Assembly: GCF_000472665.1 (NCBI RefSeq)
Contig: NZ_AXAC01000006.1
Span: 62,479 to 126,478, forward strand
Source of the DNA: Acetobacterium malicum subsp. dehalogenans DSM 11527
GTDB taxonomy: Bacteria > Bacillota > Clostridia > Eubacteriales > Eubacteriaceae
Direction: 5' to 3'
DNA length: 64,000 nucleotides
Numbering within the stretch: the stretch's first letter is position 1; every line of letters starts with the position of its first letter. Positions 1 through 8,176 of the stretch are shown piece after piece. The notes beneath the pieces are model-generated. The model saw only the letters and a program-made list of their open reading frames with translations, was not told the origin of the DNA and did not search any database. Made by a program: the position numbers and the translations under genes.

Positions 1-893
1 GCATCAATAACCTGCTGATCGCCGGATTCAATGCCGATTTGTAAGCGGATCAGCCCGGCCGCAATCATCGTCGGCAGGATATCCATCCAGTTTTTGATTC
101 TGCCCACATGGCATTCGCAATACCAGACCAGATCCCGGTCTTTTCTAATTTCTTTCATGCCGAGGCAAAATTCTTCAATTCGCTCCCGATTGAGGGTAAA
201 GGCATCGTCCATGATAATAATGTAATTCAAGTCCGGATTATTTTGCAAGTTGAGTTTGATTTCCGCCAGTACGAGCGGAATGCTTCGCAACCGGACCTGC
301 TGTTTGCCCGGGCTGGGGGCGCAATAGGCACATTGGTAGGGACAGCCCCGGCCGGTAAAAATCAATTTACCATAGGAGTGATCTGTTTGCAACGATGCGT
401 GGTAAGCCGGCAGCGGCAGAGCATCGAGATTTGCGATTATTTCTGGTGGAGTTTCGGTAAAAATCCCGTCTTTGATCATCGCCAGCCCGTTGATCTCACT
501 TAAATCGCCATCTTCTTTTAACACGGCCTTTAAAAGCAGTGGCAGCGATACTTCGCCCTCACCTCTTAGAATGAAATCGGCCTGACTGTCTTCCAGAAAT
601 TTCTGTTTCAGTCCAATACTCTGAGGACCACCAACAATAATGGGAATATTCCAATCTGCTTTGATTTTTTTAGACAAAGCTTCAATCAACTGAACATTAT
701 CAAAATCACAGGAAAAGCCCACGGCGACCGGTTCATTCTGTTTTACCTGTTCCAGCAGATGTTCCGGCTTGCCATGAAAAACCAGCGGCTCAAAGCCGGC
801 TTCTTCTAGCGCTCCGGCCAGATAAAAGAGCCCGACATAATCATGGGAACTGGTTTCGTATTTTTTTGACACATTGCAAAGAAGTATCTTCAT
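1..893 (-). CDS. B12-binding/radical SAM protein, 3' end cut by window edge
   Basis: An open frame begins at an ATG whose complement is at 891-893 and runs off the left edge, giving at least 297 residues. The N-terminal part has the look of a cobalamin-binding Rossmann domain, with a VGGPQS-type turn and an RGEGE motif. It is followed by GRGCPYQCAYC, the CxxxCxxC cluster of radical SAM enzymes, which binds [4Fe-4S] and SAM. No DxHxxG motif is present, as is usual in class B (B12-dependent) radical SAM proteins. The gene lies 15 bases downstream of the double-module gene at 909-4511 and resembles each half of it, so the two are likely co-transcribed. The substrate is unknown; methylation or ring chemistry is typical of the class. 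Confidence 0.85.
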   Translation of the reverse strand, partial: MKILLCNVSKKYETSSHDYVGLFYLAGALEEAGFEPLVFHGKPEHLLEQVKQNEPVAVGFSCDFDNVQLIEALSKKIKADWNIPIIVGGPQSIGLKQKFLEDSQADFILRGEGEVSLPLLLKAVLKEDGDLSEINGLAMIKDGIFTETPPEIIANLDALPLPAYHASLQTDHSYGKLIFTGRGCPYQCAYCAPSPGKQQVRLRSIPLVLAEIKLNLQNNPDLNYIIIMDDAFTLNRERIEEFCLGMKEIRKDRDLVWYCECHVGRIKNWMDILPTMIAAGLIRLQIGIESGDQQVID

Positions 894-908
894 TTTATTA
901 CCCTTTTT

Positions 909-3900
909 CTAGAACGGAACAACAAGAAGCCAGTATTTTTTATCAAAAACTTTCAGCGTCGCAATGATCCGCTCCATTAATTCATTGGAACTTTCGTTAA
1001 ATGGTTTTCCGAATCGCTCGTATAGGATGTCAGTAATGGCAGCGATGGTGCTTTTGCCGGTGCAGTATTTCATGATTTCGTATTCAAAGGGTGACAGTGC
1101 CTCGCCCCATAACAGCGGATAACCCTGGGAAAAATCGACATCCCGCCACATTTCAATCATCCGCTGGGGCCGCCAGTTGGGCAGTTCGGCCGGATTCACA
1201 TCGATAACCCGACTGGCGGATTCCCGGGCCAGCATGGTGTAATAGGCGGTCAAGGTCGGGCGATGATGAGAAATAATATTAATCCAGTATTTGGGCCCGT
1301 TGGAGGCCATCGATGTTTGGTAGCATCTTAAAATATCTTCGTGACCCAATTCCCCGTCGTTTAACATGATTTTTACCTCATCCACAAAACTCTGGAGATA
1401 TTCCTGATAGGCCCCCATGATCTCCCGGCGATCCATGGTTTCACTATCCATAATCGGATAGTCGGAAATACTGCCGAGACCCTGCTTGTCGTAAATCGTC
1501 AGCCCATATTTTTCGGGGTGCAGGCCAATATCGGTCATCGGATAAGGCATCACAATGCTGGGGGCAATTTCCATCATTCCCGGGCCCAACCGCAGCAGCT
1601 TGGCCCCAAAAGCCTTATTCTTTTCAATATGTTCCCGATTTTCAAAGGGACCACCCACCAGCAGCGCGCCAAAGACCTGCTGAACCCCGGCATCATAGGC
1701 CGCTTTCACGACGATTTCCACCATTTCCGGAGAAATATTTTTGCGGTAAATTTTAAGCATCTCCTTATCGACGGTTTCAATGCCGATTTGAAGCCGGTTA
1801 AGGCCGGCATCCACCATCGCCTGCAATACTTCTGGTCGGCGGCTTAAGGACACCACATCGGCCTCACAATAGAACTGAAAGGGCTTGACAGCCTGAAGGG
1901 CTTTAGCCTCCCGGCAAAACTGATCCAGCCATTTAGGATCCGTAACCAGGGTGTCGTCACAAAACTTAAAATAATTGAGCTCCGGATATTTAAGCAGAAA
2001 ATGTTTCATTTCAGCGATGACGTTGGCCACACTCCGCTGCCGCATCGGCCGTTTCAAAGCACCTTCATGGCAGAAAACGCAGTGATAGGGACAACCCCGG
2101 CTGCTCATCAGATAGAGGCTGGAAAAATCAATCGGGGTGATGCTTTTATCATAGGCCGGAAAGGGCAGATCATCGAGATTTTCCACCACCGGACCTTCGC
2201 CCCTATCGATGCAGTCACCATTTTCGTTGAGATAAAAGATGCCGGCAATCCCATCCAGGTTTTGCTGTTCTTTTAAGGCATTAAGAACCGCTACCATCGC
2301 CAGTTCGCCTTCGCCCCTGACAATCGCTGCCGCTTGGGACTGGCGCAGATAATCTTCATCCAGAGAAATCGCTTCCGGTCCGCCAATCAATATCGGAATC
2401 TGATAGGTTTCGGTAATTGCCGCACTGACTTTTTTAACCACGTGCTTATTTTCAAAATCGACCGAAAAGCCAATCCCGCAAATTTCATTAAAAGGATAGC
2501 GTTTCAGATAATCGATGGCCTGATCCGGCCGGCATTCACAGACAATGGCGTCATAACCGTTAGCGTCCAGATAACTGGCCAGGCCATAAATGCCCAGAAA
2601 AGCGCCGTTTCTACTGAAGCCGGCAATTTCCATCCCGATGGTTGATAATTTAAAAAGAATGAACTTATTTTTCACGACATCCTCAACTTCTTTTCCCTCT
2701 GCTTTGCCCTGCTGCTTCCATTCCTGATCTGCCGCTGTGGCAGTCAGCGCTCCTGACAAGACACACATCCCCACGGCTTCCAGTTTCTTGATGGTTTCCA
2801 GTAGATGCTGTTTAAACGCTTCAAAGTTCTCAAAGCTATTCTGGTATGCCGGGAAAAGTATTTTTGCCATCTCGTTCATGGTCAGTTTTCCGGAGCTGTA
2901 TTTTAATACTTCAAATTCAAAGGGTGAGTAAACAAATCCGTTTAACACCGGAATTTCGGCCGCTAGCTCGGGGGTCAGGGAAAGCAGGGCAATCCGTTGG
3001 GGGTACGTCGCAAAAACCGCTTCACCTTGATAATCTCTGGTCAGCTTATCGCCCCGAATCCGGGCCTTGTACTGGGCATCAAAATAGGGGTACCGGGAAT
3101 AGGCCAGTCCCTGCCACATCCCACTGAGGCCATATTTTTCACTGAGGTTATAACTTTCCAGAATTACCGCATCGGGAATTTCGCCATCACTGAGCATTTT
3201 TCGCATCAATTTGATATTCATTTCAAAAAACTCATTCCGGGCGGCGCAGATTTCTTCGATGCTCAGGGTTGCGGTTTCAATCACCGGAAAATCTCCCACC
3301 GAGGTCAGTGCTTGTTCATCCTTCACAAAAATCCCGAAGGCTTCCGGATCTTTTGACATCGCCGTTTCCGGGAACGGCATGTAGAAAGTGCTGACCACTT
3401 CCACCATGCCCCGACCAGCCTTGATCATTTGATTGACGGTATCAAAGGTATAGTCCAGGCTTTCCCGGGTTTCCAGGGCTCCGCCAATAATGATGTTGCC
3501 GACCAGCTGGGGCAGACCAGCGGCCTGACAGATCTCAATGACTTCGAAGAGACCTTCCCGTTTGATCTTCTTGTTATAGATATCAATAATGTGCTGATTA
3601 CAGCTTTCAATCCCGATCTGCATCCGGACCAGCCCGGCGTCCACCATCATTTTTACAATTTCCGGATATTTGATGACAATATTGACATGGGCATCGGCAA
3701 ACCAGACAAAATCGTGTTCTTTTCGCAGCTCTTTAAGTTGTTCACAAAAGGTTCGCACCCGTTCCTTATCCAGGGTAAAGGTATCATCTCCGAAAAAGAT
3801 ATACTTCACATTGGGGTTTTGTTTTAGCCGACAGCGGATTTCTTTCATCACGCTTTCAACACTGCGGCGCCGGACATTCTTGCTGTTTCCACCCTCATAA

Positions 3901-4511
3901 CAAAAAGAGCAGTGGAAAGGACACCCTCGTCCTGACATGACTGCCATATGATTTATGCCCTGATGCTGGGCGGATTTAATTGTACCCGTGATTATCGGTA
4001 AGTCATCCAGATTCTCAATGGCTGGATAAATGCCATTATCATAATAGCTGCCATCTTTGCGGTATGAACACATCCCGAAAATGCTTTCCCATCGCTCGAT
4101 TGCTTCATCTTGAATGGCCTGGATGGCTTCGTACAGAGAATATTCCCCTTCACCTCGCATGATCGCATCGGCCTGGCTGGCGCGCAAAAATTCTTCACCC
4201 AACCCCACGGTCTGGGGTCCGCCCACAAAAACGGTGGCGCCATAGCGCTTTTTTATTTCTTTGGAAAAACTCTCAACTGCTGACTGATTCTCATAATCAC
4301 AATATAAACCCACCACCGTGTTTTCGTCCGATCCAGTCGCTTCGAGAAATTCCAGCCCTCTTAACAGCTCGCCTGAAAAAACAGCCACATCGATCCCTTT
4401 ACTGGCCATCATTTCCGCCAGCGACATATGGCCAATTGGCTCAATTTGGGTGATTGAATGCGTCCGGGTTCCGCGATGAATAAGCATCAGTTTCAAGTTG
4501 ATCGTTTTCAC
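909..4511 (-). CDS. Tandem double B12-binding/radical SAM protein
   Basis: This 1200-residue protein is two copies of one architecture in a single chain. Module A has a cobalamin-binding-like domain (about 1-150) and a radical SAM domain with Cys197, Cys201 and Cys204. It ends in a short helical segment near 525-585. Module B repeats this with a B12-like domain (about 615-750), Cys807, Cys811 and Cys814, and a similar C-terminal segment. Both modules carry the GGP and RGEGE motifs. The start is GTG, placed by GGAGG six bases upstream. Single-module family members are about 500-600 residues, so this is a fused duplication rather than a long single enzyme. The two clusters differ after the last Cys (YEGG against HEGA), hinting at separate tasks. 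The product is unknown. Confidence 0.85.
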   Translation of the reverse strand: MKTINLKLMLIHRGTRTHSITQIEPIGHMSLAEMMASKGIDVAVFSGELLRGLEFLEATGSDENTVVGLYCDYENQSAVESFSKEIKKRYGATVFVGGPQTVGLGEEFLRASQADAIMRGEGEYSLYEAIQAIQDEAIERWESIFGMCSYRKDGSYYDNGIYPAIENLDDLPIITGTIKSAQHQGINHMAVMSGRGCPFHCSFCYEGGNSKNVRRRSVESVMKEIRCRLKQNPNVKYIFFGDDTFTLDKERVRTFCEQLKELRKEHDFVWFADAHVNIVIKYPEIVKMMVDAGLVRMQIGIESCNQHIIDIYNKKIKREGLFEVIEICQAAGLPQLVGNIIIGGALETRESLDYTFDTVNQMIKAGRGMVEVVSTFYMPFPETAMSKDPEAFGIFVKDEQALTSVGDFPVIETATLSIEEICAARNEFFEMNIKLMRKMLSDGEIPDAVILESYNLSEKYGLSGMWQGLAYSRYPYFDAQYKARIRGDKLTRDYQGEAVFATYPQRIALLSLTPELAAEIPVLNGFVYSPFEFEVLKYSSGKLTMNEMAKILFPAYQNSFENFEAFKQHLLETIKKLEAVGMCVLSGALTATAADQEWKQQGKAEGKEVEDVVKNKFILFKLSTIGMEIAGFSRNGAFLGIYGLASYLDANGYDAIVCECRPDQAIDYLKRYPFNEICGIGFSVDFENKHVVKKVSAAITETYQIPILIGGPEAISLDEDYLRQSQAAAIVRGEGELAMVAVLNALKEQQNLDGIAGIFYLNENGDCIDRGEGPVVENLDDLPFPAYDKSITPIDFSSLYLMSSRGCPYHCVFCHEGALKRPMRQRSVANVIAEMKHFLLKYPELNYFKFCDDTLVTDPKWLDQFCREAKALQAVKPFQFYCEADVVSLSRRPEVLQAMVDAGLNRLQIGIETVDKEMLKIYRKNISPEMVEIVVKAAYDAGVQQVFGALLVGGPFENREHIEKNKAFGAKLLRLGPGMMEIAPSIVMPYPMTDIGLHPEKYGLTIYDKQGLGSISDYPIMDSETMDRREIMGAYQEYLQSFVDEVKIMLNDGELGHEDILRCYQTSMASNGPKYWINIISHHRPTLTAYYTMLARESASRVIDVNPAELPNWRPQRMIEMWRDVDFSQGYPLLWGEALSPFEYEIMKYCTGKSTIAAITDILYERFGKPFNESSNELMERIIATLKVFDKKYWLLVVPF

Positions 4512-4722
4512 TATGTGCCTCCAAGTTCAATTTATATTCAGTTTATCTATATCTTATCAACATTTTTCGTGATTTTTATACAGTGTATTCTTTTTTAACT
4601 GTTTTGTCTATTGCTTTTTTGTTAAAACAGCTGCACTTTCTTTATACCAATTGAACGCGCTTTTATTCATCCTCTGTGAATCTATTCCAAAAAAATCCAA
4701 ACAGAATTTATGCTCCAGAAGA

Positions 4723-6099
4723 TCACATCTCATTGATATATTTATTTATTAAAAGATTAGCCGTAGATTGACTGAGCCCCATTTTTTTAGCAATAATCCG
4801 GCTCGACTTGTATTTCGCATAAAGCTTAATGACCGTGCGCTTTTTAAATTCTTCAACATTAAAACATTCCTCATCGAACTCTTCGATGTCTTCCTCCTGA
4901 TCCAGGTACTGTAGAAAAAGACTTTCATTAACAATGATCTTGTCTGACAATATGCACATGCGTTCAACTGCATTTTTTAATTGCCGCACATTTCCCGGCC
5001 AGTCGTAACTGATAAAATAAGAAAGAATTGCTTTGCCGAATATTTTTTTGGTATTATAGCGTCTATTAAAATCATTTAAAAAATGGGTTACCAGCAGCAG
5101 AATATCATCTTTTCGCTGACGCAACGGCGGCAGAATAATTTTCGCCGTATTGAGCCGCCAGTAAAGATCACTCCGGAATTTCTTTTCTTTGATGGCCTGA
5201 ATCAATTTTTGATTGGTGGCGGCAATGATCCGGATATTGACATGTTCCGGTTTGTTACTGCCCACTGGAATAAAGCGCTGGTTTTCCAGCACATCCAGAA
5301 TTTTCACCTGCATTTTAGGCGATAAGTCCCCGATTTCATCCAGGAAAATGGTACCGCCATCGGCATCTTTCAGTAAACCGGTTTTACCTTTTACATTGGC
5401 ACCGGTGAAGGCTCCAGGCATATAACCAAAAAGTTCACTCTCAAACAAGCCATCAGGAATCGCGGCACAATTAATGGCAATAAACGGTTTATGACTCCGG
5501 CGGCTCTCATTATGAACAGTTTGGGCGATATAGCTTTTGCCGGTTCCGCTTTCCCCTAAAATCAGCAGATTACAGTCGGATTTGGCAATTTTTTCCAGAT
5601 CGCTGAGGCATTGTTTGAATAATTTACTCTTTCCGATAATTTGATCTGAAAACTCCAGATCGATGGTTTCAATGGGATTGCGGACGTCACGATAACTTAA
5701 ATCGACTGACCGGATATTATCCAGTGAGGTTGAAACCATAAATTCAAACTCATTATTATCATCGTAAACCGGCACATTGATACAGATAATGGTGCGATTG
5801 GTTTTGTAATATATATTTTCCGTGACGATGGCCTGGTGGGAGACCTTGGTCAGATCAAAACTATAGGGATCCCAGAGCCCTTCTTTTATTTTTTTGCTGT
5901 CTTTTTGGACAATGTCTTCCGGTTTGATGCCATAAAGCCGGGTAACCGCGGGATTGGCATAGACCACCTTGCCATCTTTGTCGAGGACATAGATTTCGGT
6001 AAATGAATTTTCGAGAATCTTTAACAGCGTTTCATGGGGGATTGACTTTAAATAGTCATCATACGCAGGGGTGTTGACAGTTATGGATAGATCGATCAT
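4723..6099 (-). CDS. PAS-domain sigma-54-dependent activator (AAA+)
   Basis: This 458-residue protein is an enhancer-binding protein that remodels sigma-54 RNA polymerase. It has an N-terminal PAS-like sensor domain (about 25-135) and an AAA+ domain with Walker A GESGTGKS at 182-189. The sigma-54 contact loop GAFTGA is at 229-234 and Walker B at 250-255. A C-terminal helix-turn-helix lies near 425-455. No receiver domain is present, so the signal is probably a small molecule or redox state read by PAS. It sits just downstream of mttB, and the mttB/BCCT gap holds two sigma-54 promoters with inverted repeats. The likely role is therefore control of that methyltransferase regulon. The call is firm; the target is inferred from position. 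Confidence 0.93.
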   Translation of the reverse strand: MIDLSITVNTPAYDDYLKSIPHETLLKILENSFTEIYVLDKDGKVVYANPAVTRLYGIKPEDIVQKDSKKIKEGLWDPYSFDLTKVSHQAIVTENIYYKTNRTIICINVPVYDDNNEFEFMVSTSLDNIRSVDLSYRDVRNPIETIDLEFSDQIIGKSKLFKQCLSDLEKIAKSDCNLLILGESGTGKSYIAQTVHNESRRSHKPFIAINCAAIPDGLFESELFGYMPGAFTGANVKGKTGLLKDADGGTIFLDEIGDLSPKMQVKILDVLENQRFIPVGSNKPEHVNIRIIAATNQKLIQAIKEKKFRSDLYWRLNTAKIILPPLRQRKDDILLLVTHFLNDFNRRYNTKKIFGKAILSYFISYDWPGNVRQLKNAVERMCILSDKIIVNESLFLQYLDQEEDIEEFDEECFNVEEFKKRTVIKLYAKYKSSRIIAKKMGLSQSTANLLINKYINEM

Positions 6100-6282
6100 A
6101 AGTTTCTCTTCTCTTTTTTTATATTTGTTAACGATATCATTCCCGGCCCAACAAAAGCATCAACTTAAAAAGATCTTTGATAGTGTCGTGTCTCAATGCT
6201 GCTGTTGCCGCTCAAATGACTGATGGAGTCATTATAACATTTTTTTTTATTTTTACAAATCGCACCACTGGCAAAACAAAAA

Positions 6283-6308
6283 AATCCACAGGCCAAAACC
6301 TGTGGATT
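6283..6308 (-). terminator. Intrinsic terminator of mttB
   Basis: Perfect 10-bp stem (AATCCACAGG at 6283-6292 with CCTGTGGATT at 6299-6308) around a six-base loop. On the minus strand it is followed by a run of T from 6284 leftward. It should end the mttB transcript before the activator gene. Confidence 0.85.
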
Positions 6309-6334
6309 ACAGACTATCAAAAAAGATACCCCAG

Positions 6335-6430
6335 TACCGACAATTGTTACATCATGTTGTACGCATCGGAGCGGACACGGCAAAGCCTGTCCGATTCCGC
6401 GGCGAACAACAGATTAACAATTGGTCGGTA
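6335..6430. repeat. 96-base imperfect palindrome after mttB
   Basis: The outer arms 6335-6349 and 6415-6430 pair except for one bulged base. Inner arms 6351-6364 with 6402-6414, and roughly 6366-6380 with 6386-6400, continue the pairing nearly to the centre. The resulting long hairpin starts 20 bases past the mttB stop codon. It could protect the 3' end, act as an extra terminator, or be a palindromic mobile-type repeat. I found no second copy in the window. The rest of 6100-6450 holds only this hairpin and the terminator at 6283-6308. Confidence 0.75.
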
Positions 6431-6450
6431 CGGTAGTTTAGCGACAACCT

Positions 6451-7866
6451 TTATTTAAGTCTTAATTCTGGGGGTAGCAGTTCTTCGATCATTTTTATTT
6501 GCGCCTTATCCAGTTCTAATGGAACATAGTCAGCGATTCTCTTTTTCCAGGCCTGGGTGGCTCGGTCCCGGATACTGATGGAATGCTCCTCTTTTTCCCA
6601 ATTGGAATAAGCTTTGCGGTTGGCAAATTCCGGGAAAATGAAATCATGTTTGTAGGTTTTTGTGGTTCTGGCAATATAATTGGCGGAATGTTCGATCTTT
6701 TCCATTTTGTCCATACACAGGAATTCGTCACTGAAATCAACACTTTTTAAAAAGCGTCCGGATATTCTATAGGTATCCTCATCAAGCATGAATTTTTCAT
6801 AGCCCAGGGTATTAAAGGAATCCATGATGCCTGCCAGCATATAGGATACTTCCGGTTCACACATTAAAGCCGAGAGACCAACCATGGTTGATTCCCGTCC
6901 CGACTGGTAATCATCATCCTTAGCATCGGAGAGGCAGCCGTGGGATCGTTTGGGTAAGCCATAGAAATTGGCCAGTTCACTTTCAACAAACCATTCAACG
7001 CTGGTTTCGGCCCCGCCGCAGACACAGAGACTATAGCGCAGATCGGTTTGCAGGGCGCTGAACTGGTAAATGACTGGGGCTCCCGGATTGACCAGCTGCG
7101 TAGCCACAATGCCGGCCAGCCGCTCGGTATTGTTCTGAATGATATTGCCCGCTAAAGCCGGCGGTCCGGTCAGTCCCGCCAGACCCACTCCGGCGATACA
7201 GCAAACTTGCCCATTTCTGGCATATTCGATCAGGGTTTCGCACATATGACGATCCCAGGCAAAAGGTGGGGCACTGGTAACTAGGGTTGACATCAACACC
7301 TGGTCATGAATATCATTAAATTCTTGGGCCAGTTTTATCGTCCGGCGGCAAACTTCCGCACTGCCGTTTAAACCGGCCAAAGGTTTGTCGCTATACATCA
7401 TCGGCGCCAGGGTCATAAAATCGGTCCGGTAAGGCACCGGAACATCGTGGGGGTAAAGCAGCTCACAATCAATGATGTCAATCACATCGCTGGTATGAAA
7501 GAGTTTTATGAAATTGACAAAGTCATCAGCCGTGGCCGGTCGGTGGATGCCTTCCTGCAGGACATTGATGGGACCCAACGATGATTGTCCGACAGTTTTC
7601 TGCTGGACGGTGCCAATCGGAATTTTTTTACCCCGGGAAACATGCACAAAATTACGGGGACAGGACGCCAGCGCTTCATTGACCAGCTCCTCGGTGATAT
7701 AGACGATCTCGCCGTCAACTTTTAATCCTCGCGCTTTAAATAGCTCCAGCAATTCAGCTGAACAGAAACGAATCCCTTTAGTCTTTAATAAATGTAAGGA
7801 TTTTTCGTGAATTAATTCGACTGACTCTTTTGTAACAAAGTTTCTCGTGTAGTGTTTCTTATACAT
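6451..7866 (-). CDS. mttB: MttB-family (trimethylamine/betaine) corrinoid methyltransferase, non-pyrrolysine
   Basis: This 471-residue protein belongs to the MttB superfamily, whose members move a methyl group from a quaternary or tertiary amine to a corrinoid protein. Archaeal MttB needs pyrrolysine at an in-frame UAG. This frame is open throughout, so it belongs to the non-Pyl group, which includes the glycine betaine, proline betaine and carnitine enzymes. Diagnostic stretches include the N-terminal region with GIRFCSAELLELF and the Gly-rich GVGLAGLTGPPALAG. Its partners, two BCCT transporters, a corrinoid protein and a methyl-THF methyltransferase, lie on the opposite strand. AGGAGG sits nine bases before the ATG, and a -24/-12 promoter precedes it. 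Glycine betaine is the most likely substrate, but sequence alone cannot separate it from other betaines. Confidence 0.93.
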   Translation of the reverse strand: MYKKHYTRNFVTKESVELIHEKSLHLLKTKGIRFCSAELLELFKARGLKVDGEIVYITEELVNEALASCPRNFVHVSRGKKIPIGTVQQKTVGQSSLGPINVLQEGIHRPATADDFVNFIKLFHTSDVIDIIDCELLYPHDVPVPYRTDFMTLAPMMYSDKPLAGLNGSAEVCRRTIKLAQEFNDIHDQVLMSTLVTSAPPFAWDRHMCETLIEYARNGQVCCIAGVGLAGLTGPPALAGNIIQNNTERLAGIVATQLVNPGAPVIYQFSALQTDLRYSLCVCGGAETSVEWFVESELANFYGLPKRSHGCLSDAKDDDYQSGRESTMVGLSALMCEPEVSYMLAGIMDSFNTLGYEKFMLDEDTYRISGRFLKSVDFSDEFLCMDKMEKIEHSANYIARTTKTYKHDFIFPEFANRKAYSNWEKEEHSISIRDRATQAWKKRIADYVPLELDKAQIKMIEELLPPELRLK

Positions 7867-7905
7867 AATAGTATACCTCCTGAGTATTTCTAATCAGTAT
7901 CCTAC

Positions 7906-7921
7906 GCATAATTCGTGCCAA
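7906..7921 (-). promoter_or_regulatory. Sigma-54 (-24/-12) promoter of mttB
   Basis: The minus strand reads TTGGCACGAATTATGC. The GG at 7919-7918 and GC at 7907-7906 are exactly 12 bases apart, matching the sigma-54 consensus TGGCAC-N5-TTGC with one mismatch. It lies 40 bases before the mttB start codon. Confidence 0.85.
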
Positions 7922-7995
7922 CATGTCAGAATCCAATATTTTTGGGATTTTTATGATAAACCCTCCAAATCGACATGTTTTTTTAATTGCTCAGT

Positions 7996-8030
7996 GAATG
8001 AAATTCGTTCGTTTGAGTGATTTTCACTCA
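7996..8030. promoter_or_regulatory. Probable upstream activator sites between the two sigma-54 promoters
   Basis: There are two adjacent inverted repeats: GAATGAA-A-TTCGTTC at 7996-8010 (6 of 7 pairs) and TGAGTGA-TTT-TCACTCA at 8014-8030 (7 of 7). They lie about 65-90 bases from each sigma-54 promoter, the position expected for an enhancer shared by both. The PAS/AAA+ protein at 4723-6099 is the obvious candidate to bind. The rest of 7867-8176 is AT-rich promoter DNA without a gene. Confidence 0.6.
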
Positions 8031-8092
8031 GGAATCATCTGAAACCATAACCGTCGCATTCGTAAAAGCCTTGAAATTCGCCATTCTATACT

Positions 8093-8109
8093 TTGGCATG
8101 TTTATTGCT
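8093..8109 (+). promoter_or_regulatory. Sigma-54 (-24/-12) promoter of the BCCT operon
   Basis: TTGGCATGTTTATTGCT has GG at 8095-8096 and GC at 8107-8108, 12 bases apart. It is a near-consensus sigma-54 element facing away from the mttB promoter. Confidence 0.85.
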
Positions 8110-8144
8110 TATTTAAATATTCAAATAGTACTTTGAAAGGAGAA

Positions 8145-8167
8145 GATATATTAAATTCTAATATATC
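8145..8167 (+). promoter_or_regulatory. Leader hairpin between a strong Shine-Dalgarno and the BCCT start
   Basis: GATATATTA (8145-8153) and TAATATATC (8159-8167) form a perfect 9-bp stem with a five-base loop. A strong AAAGGAGAA (8136-8144) lies before it and the ATG at 8177 after it. Linear spacing from AGGAG to ATG is about 35 bases, too long for initiation. The folded hairpin shortens it to a workable distance. A weaker GAAGAA directly before the ATG is the alternative ribosome site. Confidence 0.5.
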
Positions 8168-8176
8168 AAAGAAGAA

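Noticed and set aside
4512-4722. Cobalamin riboswitch before the B12/radical-SAM genes
   Set aside because: No B12-box-like sequence or long leader structure was found; the region is AT-rich promoter DNA.
6451-7866. Pyrrolysine-containing MttB
   Set aside because: The frame has no in-frame TAG, and no pylT/pylS is visible in this window.
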